A DNA stretch of 34,830 nucleotides from Ruminococcus sp. (GTDB taxonomy: Bacteria > Bacillota > Clostridia > Oscillospirales > Ruminococcaceae): positions 1-34,830 of the forward strand of contig JAFTQW010000018.1 of NCBI GenBank assembly GCA_017462565.1. The letters are read 5' to 3'. Position 1 is the stretch's first letter; every line of letters begins with the position of its first letter. Made by a program: the position numbers and the translations under genes. This document shows, piece by piece, positions 7,984 through 14,058 of this stretch. Below the pieces are notes generated by a model. It did not search any database. It was given only the letters and a program-made list of their open reading frames with translations, and had not been told where the DNA came from.

Positions 7984-8868
7984 ATGCTGCTGCGGCAGAT
8001 AGAATATTTTCAGGCAGTTGTAGAATGCGGTAATTTTTATACTGCCGCCGAAAAATGTTATGTTTCACAATCCGCCATATCTCAGCAAATAAAAAAATTA
8101 GAAGACGAACTGGGCGTCAAGCTTTTGGATCGTCACAACCGCACATTCACTCTCACTAATGCAGGAGAACACTTTTATCGTAAAAGTCTGATTATCCGCA
8201 GCGACATAGAGCAGCTTGTCAGAGAAACACAAAGGCTTGAATCAGATGATGCTTTTACGCTCCGACTTGGCTGTTATAAAGGCTATCACGGGAGTGAGTT
8301 TTCCAATGCTATCTCTTTGTTCTCTGAGAAATATCCAAAAATCAATGTTCAAGTGACGATAGGCAGTCATGAAGAGCTGTATTATGCTATGGAAACAGGC
8401 GATATAGATCTTGCACTAAACGATCAAAGACGTGCTTTTTCGGGAGCATATAACAACATGGTGCTGTCGGAAAGCCGCACATATATAGAAATCTCTGCAC
8501 GAAACCCACTAGGTCATCTTGGACAGGTTGATGTTGAAGAATTAAAAAATACTCCTTGCATAATCGTTATCAACTCCGAGTGCAGGCAAGAAGAACAGAA
8601 ATACTATGATGAGATAGTAGGATTACATGGAGATTTTCTATTTGCCGATTCATTGCAGGAGGCAAGACTTATGATAATAACAGAGCAAGGCTATATGCCC
8701 TTAGACGTCATCGGAGAACAGGAATGGTTTGATTCGGCCGTAAAAAGGATTCTGCTGACAAGAAACGGAGAACCGGTCACAAAAACCTACTGCGCCTTCT
8801 GGAAAAAAGATAATTCGGGATATTATATTGAAGATTTTGCAGAGATGCTCAAAACCAAATTTTTATGA
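7984..8868 (+). CDS. LysR-family transcriptional regulator
   Basis: 294 residues from ATG 7984; AAGGGAG lies 9 nt upstream, whereas the in-frame TTG at 7978 is too close. N-terminal winged helix-turn-helix (residues 1-60: LRQIEYFQAVVECGNFYTAA, YVSQSAISQQIKKLEDELG, LTNAG), then a periplasmic-binding-protein-like effector domain (about 90-290). Divergent from the flavodoxin-SDR operon, which is its likely target. Effector unknown. Confidence 0.88.
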   Translation: MLLRQIEYFQAVVECGNFYTAAEKCYVSQSAISQQIKKLEDELGVKLLDRHNRTFTLTNAGEHFYRKSLIIRSDIEQLVRETQRLESDDAFTLRLGCYKGYHGSEFSNAISLFSEKYPKINVQVTIGSHEELYYAMETGDIDLALNDQRRAFSGAYNNMVLSESRTYIEISARNPLGHLGQVDVEELKNTPCIIVINSECRQEEQKYYDEIVGLHGDFLFADSLQEARLMIITEQGYMPLDVIGEQEWFDSAVKRILLTRNGEPVTKTYCAFWKKDNSGYYIEDFAEMLKTKFL

Positions 8869-8954
8869 TAATAGAAAACATATAAGTTCTCCACTGTCCT
8901 TTCTCAAGAATTCTTCAAGGTCTATGAATAGGATGTAGACGGTGGATCCCCTCT

Positions 8955-9668
8955 TCAATATTTCACATTCTCCGCAAACCTACTCATCAACTGCGAAAAG
9001 CTCTGCCTTTCCATCATATCCGAACTGAGGAACGCACCCGATACAACGGTCAGTTTGTTCTCGGAAAGTACAGCGTAGGTTTCCGTGTACCCGAACTGTG
9101 TCGCCATACCATCGGACTTCTGAACAGAACCGTACCGCTGATATTTTCCCTTAGAAACAACACTGCTTGTCATTCGATAGCTCGACACAAAATCGTCCTC
9201 GGTGATACCGCTCATCTGTGCGGAGGTCTGTCCGAAGTAATAATCCCCGAAGTTTTCAAGGATATATTCCATGTCGTAATCAAGCTGAGTCTGAGATAAA
9301 TCAATGCACATAACATCGACAGTTCCGCCGCCGTTTTTCCCTTTGAGCGATATATTTTGCACTCCGTTTGAATCGTCTTTTTCGGATTCAAATGTGCAAC
9401 CTTTCATCGCCTCAGTAACTATGCCCGAAACGTCTGCAAAGCATATATTTGAGTCAAAAAACTCCGCAATAAAAGTATCGGACTTTACCTGTTCTTCGTC
9501 AACCGTACTCTCCGCCTCCGAAGATACAGCCGAATCTGGTATAGACTCGGCTGTTACGGTTGTTGTGGTAGTTTCCTGTGCTGTCTGCAAAGGTGGGCTA
9601 ATCGTTCCGCAGGCGGTCATTGTCATTGCAATTGCCGCTAAAAATGCGGTTATTACTTTTGTTTTCAT
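8955..9668 (-). CDS. Putative lipoprotein of unknown function
   Basis: 237 residues with a lipoprotein signal (MKTKVITAFLAAIAMTMTAC; lipobox Cys at 20), then a Thr/Ser/Glu-rich linker (about 28-62) and a folded domain with no family I recognise. Start supported by AAAGGGGTG upstream. The stop of the DUF3852 remnant lies 16 nt upstream, so it sits in the old ICE operon and may be ICE cargo. Predicted to be anchored outside the membrane. Confidence 0.7.
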   Translation of the reverse strand: MKTKVITAFLAAIAMTMTACGTISPPLQTAQETTTTTVTAESIPDSAVSSEAESTVDEEQVKSDTFIAEFFDSNICFADVSGIVTEAMKGCTFESEKDDSNGVQNISLKGKNGGGTVDVMCIDLSQTQLDYDMEYILENFGDYYFGQTSAQMSGITEDDFVSSYRMTSSVVSKGKYQRYGSVQKSDGMATQFGYTETYAVLSENKLTVVSGAFLSSDMMERQSFSQLMSRFAENVKY

Positions 9669-9684
9669 ACTCTAATTCACCCCT

Positions 9685-9912
9685 TTACACGATCGACCAG
9701 ATATACAGCGGAGCGGTTAAAGTGAAGATCAGACAGCCGAAAATTATGGCTATGGGAGTCCATTCCAGTTGACCATGTTTTCGATAGTCGAGATATGCGA
9801 GTCCGATCTTAACAAACAGCAAAACCGCAAGAATTACGTCAATTACGGGAAACACAACATTGTTTACAACCGATACAACCTGCGACCTTGCAGTGGTCCA
9901 TGTGCTTTGAAC
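9685..9912 (-). pseudogene. DUF3852-like membrane protein of the ICE, 5'-truncated
   Basis: The minus-strand frame ending at the TAA at 9685 encodes about 75 codons ending in two membrane helices (FPVIDVILAVLLFVKIGLAY, then a YRKHGQLEW loop, then IAIIFGCLIF and LTAPLYIWSIV). This is the C-terminal part of the DUF3852 family found in Clostridia conjugative elements near the VirB4 gene. The signal peptide and start are missing: upstream the sequence belongs to a different ICE gene read in another frame, so the two are joined by deletion around 9900-9915. No start codon with an RBS serves it. Confidence 0.65.
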
Positions 9913-10558
9913 CGCACCCGCAATGCCACAAGCCCTATGCCCGGCAGATCCAATATCATATGAGAAAACTGCTCCTTGTACTTTTCAATCTGCTCATCGG
10001 TAAGTGAACAGCTGTCCCACTCGCCATATTCATTCTGATAATTGCCTGAGATGTAGAAAGTGCCATAAAACCATGCTCACGTTCTTCGGGCAAATCGTTT
10101 TCCTTGATACCCTGATTGATCTGGTCCGCATATTTTGTCATCTTTTCGTTATCAAGGATACAGCACTCAGGCGGATAATCCTCAATGTGCTGATATATCT
10201 CCAACGGACAACATAAACGCAGTTCATGAGAGTGTGTCAGCATATGATTTTCATACAGCAGTTTTGCATTCGGTACATACTGAGCGTACCGGGCGTAAGA
10301 TGATCCCTCAGATTCTATCAGCAAACCATCGCCATTTTCCTTATCATAGATCAGCAAACAGTGATAATTATCATCGCCGTCGCAGAACATCATTTCCGAA
10401 TTCTCTGTAATCAGATCGTTGTCACGCAGTGGATGGCTTTTCAGATTATCAAATTCGTCATGAGAAACCGCTATCGCTTTCTCCACCACGCAGGATTTTG
10501 TTCTGAACTCAGACTCCTTTCGGAGCAGTTTTGCGTTGACTACAAGTTTTTCGTTCAT
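9864..10558 (-). pseudogene. ICE cargo protein (DUF6329-like), frameshifted
   Basis: From the ATG at 10558 (GAAGGA 6 nt upstream; a second ATG at 10576 is possible) the frame reads MNEKLVVNAKLLRKESEFRT, EFDNLKSHPLRDNDLI, ESEGSSYARYAQYVPNAKLL, a pattern of ICE proteins I associate with DUF6329. The uninterrupted frame runs to 9956, but around 10060-10080 the sensible reading jumps to another frame that continues FYGTFYISGNYQNEYGEWDS, LTDEQIEKYKEQF, ILDLPGIGLVALRV and stops at 9864. The continuous frame therefore ends in an out-of-frame tail (last ~25 residues). Family name uncertain; the frameshift is clear from the coherent C-terminal reading. Confidence 0.6.
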
Positions 10559-10636
10559 TTGCATTCCTTCTTTCATTTTAGTTTCCTTTTTAATAGTATA
10601 TCTGCCACATGGATATCACGCCTTTCCTTAGAAATG

Positions 10637-10690
10637 AAAAAAGCCGATTTTATTGGTTTCTCTACTTTGTGAGATACCAACAAAATCGGC
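10637..10690 (-). terminator. Strong terminator-like hairpin
   Basis: 15-nt arms at 10643-10657 and 10676-10690 (GCCGATTTT..TTGGT with one A-C mismatch) close an 18-nt loop, followed on the minus strand by six T. No gene on the minus strand is clearly served by it; it is the third terminator-like hairpin in a row after tRNA-Trp. Confidence 0.65.
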
Positions 10691-10717
10691 ATTAGAAGTT
10701 TGTGAAAGTTTTTTCAT

Positions 10718-10760
10718 AAAAAATAGGCAGTCTAAGAGCGAAATCTGCTCAAAGTCTGCC
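10718..10760 (-). terminator. Terminator-like hairpin
   Basis: Minus strand: GGCAG / CTGCC outer stem, GAGC / GCTC inner stem with short internal mismatches, then TATTTTTT. It could end a small RNA transcribed from between here and tRNA-Trp. Confidence 0.5.
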
Positions 10761-10857
10761 AATTTGTTTGACAATGTTCAATTGTTGAGGGTTCAAACCT
10801 CTTTTCAGCCGAAATGCATCCACGGTTTTCACCTTAAAAATTTCGGGCGCAGAACAT
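10718..10857 (-). ncRNA. Candidate small RNA between tRNA-Trp and the ICE remnant
   Basis: The 357 bases between 10559 and 10915 hold no convincing gene. On the minus strand this part can form a hairpin with 7-bp arms (CCGAAAT / ATTTCGG) and ends in the terminator-like structure at 10718-10760. It starts just after the tRNA-Trp terminator. No promoter stands out, so this may be only a read-through region or an element end. Confidence 0.22.
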
Positions 10858-10882
10858 GAAAAAAGCCCGATATTTCGAGCTT
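10858..10882 (-). terminator. Terminator of tRNA-Trp
   Basis: Minus strand AGCTCG, 6-nt loop, CGGGCT (one G-U pair), then six T, about 34 nt past the encoded CCA end of the tRNA. Confidence 0.7.
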
Positions 10883-10915
10883 TTTGGGGTGAGCATCCAT
10901 TTGGTCTCACCAATA

Positions 10916-10991
10916 TGGCAGGGGCAGAAGGACTTGAACCCTCGGCACGCGGTTTTGGAGACCGCTGCTCTACCAGCTGAGCTATACCCCT
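10916..10991 (-). tRNA. tRNA-Trp (anticodon CCA)
   Basis: 76-nt cloverleaf read on the minus strand. The acceptor stem AGGGGTA pairs with TGCCCCT, followed by discriminator G and an encoded CCA. D-arm with AGCTCAGCTGG; anticodon stem GCGGT/ACCGC around loop CTCCAAA, giving anticodon CCA; T-arm GGTTCAAGTCC. Discriminator G is usual for bacterial tRNA-Trp. The 3' end faces the ICE remnant, but I see no repeat of the tRNA end elsewhere in the window that would mark an attachment site. Confidence 0.95.
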
Positions 10992-11041
10992 ATGTACAAA
11001 TTTTATATAACAAATCAACCATATCACTCACAACATAATTT

Positions 11042-11070
11042 ATTATATCATGAAATAAAATAAATGTCAA
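11042..11070 (-). promoter_or_regulatory. Promoter of tRNA-Trp
   Basis: Perfect consensus on the minus strand: TTGACA, 17-nt spacer, TATAAT; predicted start about 45 nt upstream of the mature tRNA 5' end. Confidence 0.85.
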
Positions 11071-11135
11071 CAGTTTTTATAAATATTTATTTTTTAACTA
11101 ACAAGAACGTTTGGAACAAATATTTAGATCAAAGC

Positions 11136-11312
11136 ATTAAGGCAACACCGCACGAAATTGTGGCGAAGATGCACAGCCGCTTTTTCGTTAGCTGCATAAA
11201 AATTTCGCAGTCATACCTTCGTATGTCAAATGATTTTTGTGTAAGATACGGAAAAGAGCAAACAGATTCGTTACAAAGCCGTTAGGCGGTCTTTGTGCGG
11301 TATTGCCTTAAT
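11136..11312. repeat. MITE-like element with 18-bp terminal inverted repeats
   Basis: The left end ATTAAGGCAACACCGCAC and the complement of the right end agree at 17 of 18 positions, bounding 177 bp with no coding capacity. This is the architecture of a non-autonomous transposable element. A target duplication cannot be defined with confidence (AT-rich, TTAA-like ends). It sits 24 bp upstream of the -35 box of the CotH-dockerin gene. Confidence 0.75.
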
Positions 11313-11336
11313 TTTAAACAAATTGATTAAATAATG

Positions 11337-11365
11337 TTGACATTATATAGTTTATATGTTAGAAT
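11337..11365 (+). promoter_or_regulatory. Promoter of CotH-dockerin gene
   Basis: TTGACA, 17-nt spacer, TAGAAT. Start of transcription expected near 11372, giving an AT-rich leader of about 50 nt before ATG 11424. Confidence 0.7.
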
Positions 11366-11423
11366 AAGATAATAAATTATTCAATATGTTCCATTTTATA
11401 ATTTAAATGAAGGAGGGATTATA

Positions 11424-13826
11424 ATGCAAATAATAAAAAAGATATCCGCTATTGCATTAACCGCAGCGAGCACTTTAACTTTATACAGCGAGCCATTTTC
11501 TTTTATTTCAAAAGCCTCTGTTATTAATGTTTCTCCTGCTTCTGAAGAAAACATAATTACCGGAGATGTAAACAACGACGGTATTTTTAACATGAACGAT
11601 GTGGAAATGCTGCAAAATTATCTGCTAAACAACGAATCTATTATTAATTGGAAGGCAGGAGACCTTATTGCAAATGATAATTTGGATTCATTTGATTTGG
11701 TATGTATGAGAAAGTTAATTTCAGAAAACATCGCTGACACTTACAAATCGCTAATGATAAACGAAATCTGTTCAACCAATAAAAACTCTTTCAAAGATGC
11801 AGCCGGAGCTTCACCGGATTGGGTAGAAATTTATAACTCATCAGACAACGATATTACTCTTGATGGAATTGGTCTTTCAGACGGAAAAAATAATAAATTT
11901 AAATTTACATTTCCTTCCGGAACCACAATTTCTGCCGGAGGATATGTTCTGGTTTTATGTGACAACGCTGTTGTTCAGACAGAAAATGAATTTCATGCGG
12001 CTTTCAAAATAAGTGAACTCGGCGAAACTATATATCTTACTCATCCTGAATTCGGTGAAATTGATTCTGTCAGCGTACCGGAATTATCTACAGATATTAC
12101 ATATGGTCGATATCTGAACGGATCTAACGCATTCAAAAAGCTCTCACCTACTCCGAATGCAACAAACGATACTGCTTCGATCAAAGCTGATATGCCGATT
12201 TTCTCTGCTGACGGAGGATTTTACGATTCGGATTTTCAGCTTTCTATCAGCGACAGAAACGAAAATGAAATTTATTATACAACCGATGGAAGCGATCCGA
12301 GAAATTCTCAGACATCAAAGCTTTACACAGATAAAATCAACATTTATAACAACACTAATGATCCCAATATATACAGCTCTCTTAAAGATATAACCCTTTA
12401 TGATTATACCGGACCGCTTAAAAACGTCGACAAAGGTATAGTCATAAAAGCCGTAAGCAAAACTCCTTCAGGAGAATTCAGCGATGTCGTTTGCAACAGC
12501 TATTTCGTTGGCAAAAACAATTCATATTATAAGGATATGAAGGTCATTTCAATGTCGACAGACGGAAGCTTTCTCTTCGATCCGGATAACGGAGCATATA
12601 TGGTCGGAAGCGGATATCATGAGTGGGCAAATAATCCCAATCACCCGAAATATGATGAAGGAGACGTACAAAATCCCACAAACTATAACAAAGATGGCAT
12701 AGAAAGTGAATTTCCGGTAAATATTCAGGTCTTTGAAAACGGTACGCTCGCTTACACATCTGATGTGGGAGCTCGTATTGCAGGCAACTGGACAAGAGCA
12801 AACCCTCAGAAATCTATCCGTCTTTACGCACGAAGTGAATATGGCGATTCTAAAATGAAATATGCTTTCATTGACGGTCTGACTGATACAAGCGGAAATC
12901 TGATCGGAAAATACGATAAGATAACACTCAGAAACGGCGGAAACGACAGCGATTATCTTCATTTCCGTGATGCCTGGATACACGATCTCGCCTCTGACAG
13001 AGCCTGCGACGTACAAGGCTCAGAACCATGTATCCTCTTTATAAACGGTGAATTCTGGGGCTTCTATTTCCTGCGTGAAAAACTTGATGATTACTATATT
13101 CAGTCGCACTACGGCATAGAAAAAGAAAATGTCACCATGATAAAAAACGGTGAAATGATCTCCGGTTCAGAAAATGCTGCCAATGAATATTATTCTCTTA
13201 TAAAATGGGCATCAACAGCGGATATGACCATTCCCGAAAATTATCAGCGTATATGCGATGCTTTCGATATTCAAAGCTTTATGGATTACATTGCAATAGA
13301 AACGTATCTTAACAACGATGACTGGGCAAAAAATAACGGCTCATCCGGATATCTTAATAACTGGCAGGTATGGCGTTCCAGTTCACCTGATCAGAACATC
13401 CCATATGCAGACGGAAAATGGCGTTTTATGCTATACGATCTTGATATGACAGCCGGTCTTTATAAAAGTGAAACTACTTCAGCTTCTTATGATTACCTTA
13501 ATAAAATGTATCGTGGAGGTTCAAGCTTTGTCACAATGTTCTATAACCTTTTAAATAATGAAGATTTCCGTCAGAAATTTTATAACAACTATATCGAAAT
13601 TATAGAAACAGTTTTTGAAAAAGAACGTGTTGAGTCAAAAATAACAGAATATGTTTCAGCCTATAAGCAGGCAATTCTTGATACAAGGGAACGCTTCAGA
13701 CGTGATTGGATAATCAATTTTCTGAATTACGACAATGAAGTTAATATACTGAGAAACTTCTTTCAGACACGTCCTGATTATGCAAAAAAATATCTTGATG
13801 AGCTTATGGAAAATACAGCCAAATAA
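11424..13826 (+). CDS. Secreted CotH-family protein with N-terminal dockerin and lamin-tail domain
   Basis: 800 residues; AAGGAGGG upstream of the ATG. Signal peptide (about 1-31), then a dockerin-like pair of calcium loops: GDVNNDGIFNMNDVEMLQNYL (47-67), and a degenerate second repeat near 79-100 (GDLIANDNLDSFDLVCMRKLI). Next a lamin-tail domain (about 110-205: INEICSTNKNSF, WVEIYNSSDNDITLDGIGLS), a chitobiase C-terminal-type module (about 255-345: YYTTDGSDPR), and a CotH kinase-like domain (about 370-790: LRNGGNDSDYLHFRDAWI, LFINGEFWGFYFLREKLDD, WRFMLYDLDM). CotH proteins in cellulosome-forming ruminococci are secreted and attach through dockerins; their substrate there is not settled. Only the second dockerin repeat is unusual. 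Confidence 0.88.
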   Translation: MQIIKKISAIALTAASTLTLYSEPFSFISKASVINVSPASEENIITGDVNNDGIFNMNDVEMLQNYLLNNESIINWKAGDLIANDNLDSFDLVCMRKLISENIADTYKSLMINEICSTNKNSFKDAAGASPDWVEIYNSSDNDITLDGIGLSDGKNNKFKFTFPSGTTISAGGYVLVLCDNAVVQTENEFHAAFKISELGETIYLTHPEFGEIDSVSVPELSTDITYGRYLNGSNAFKKLSPTPNATNDTASIKADMPIFSADGGFYDSDFQLSISDRNENEIYYTTDGSDPRNSQTSKLYTDKINIYNNTNDPNIYSSLKDITLYDYTGPLKNVDKGIVIKAVSKTPSGEFSDVVCNSYFVGKNNSYYKDMKVISMSTDGSFLFDPDNGAYMVGSGYHEWANNPNHPKYDEGDVQNPTNYNKDGIESEFPVNIQVFENGTLAYTSDVGARIAGNWTRANPQKSIRLYARSEYGDSKMKYAFIDGLTDTSGNLIGKYDKITLRNGGNDSDYLHFRDAWIHDLASDRACDVQGSEPCILFINGEFWGFYFLREKLDDYYIQSHYGIEKENVTMIKNGEMISGSENAANEYYSLIKWASTADMTIPENYQRICDAFDIQSFMDYIAIETYLNNDDWAKNNGSSGYLNNWQVWRSSSPDQNIPYADGKWRFMLYDLDMTAGLYKSETTSASYDYLNKMYRGGSSFVTMFYNLLNNEDFRQKFYNNYIEIIETVFEKERVESKITEYVSAYKQAILDTRERFRRDWIINFLNYDNEVNILRNFFQTRPDYAKKYLDELMENTAK

Positions 13827-13864
13827 GAAGTGCGTTATATTTTTATGTGAACATACTCTAAAAA

Positions 13865-13903
13865 AATCAGCCTTATTCATAATCATAATGAATAAGGTTG
13901 ATT
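13865..13903. terminator. Long hairpin after the CotH gene
   Basis: 16-nt arms (AATCAGCCTTATTCAT and its near-complement, one G-T pair) around a 7-nt loop. The plus-strand T tract is weak and an A run precedes the left arm, so it may act in both directions, insulating the convergent CotH and GH5 transcripts. Confidence 0.6.
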
Positions 13904-14000
13904 TCATAAATTGAACAAAGGAAACAAATAATTTTTTATTATATTAAACTGCGCCTTATGTGCAGATAAACGCAGAATAATAGATTACTTTGATGATTGA

Positions 14001-14034
14001 TACTGCTTGATAATAAATAAATTATCAAGCAGTA
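14001..14034. terminator. Perfect 14-bp hairpin after the GH5 gene
   Basis: Arms TACTGCTTGATAAT at 14001 and its exact complement ending at 14034, 6-nt loop, located 25 nt past the GH5 stop. There is no T tract on the minus strand, so it may be a 3'-end stabiliser rather than a terminator. Confidence 0.45.
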
Positions 14035-14058
14035 CCGGGAAATTCTATTTAAAAAATA

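Noticed and set aside
10787-10801. A tRNA T-arm-like sequence (GAGG-GTTCAAA-CCTC) on the plus strand.
   Set aside because: No matching acceptor, D-arm or anticodon arm around it; probably chance or a decayed relic.
10916-10991. tRNA-Trp as the ICE attachment site.
   Set aside because: No second copy of the tRNA 3' end was found near the other end of the ICE remnant, and no integrase gene is visible.
10749-11027. A 92-residue open frame covering tRNA-Trp on its strand.
   Set aside because: It is the translation of the tRNA and its terminator (the GIAQLVEQ-type artefact).
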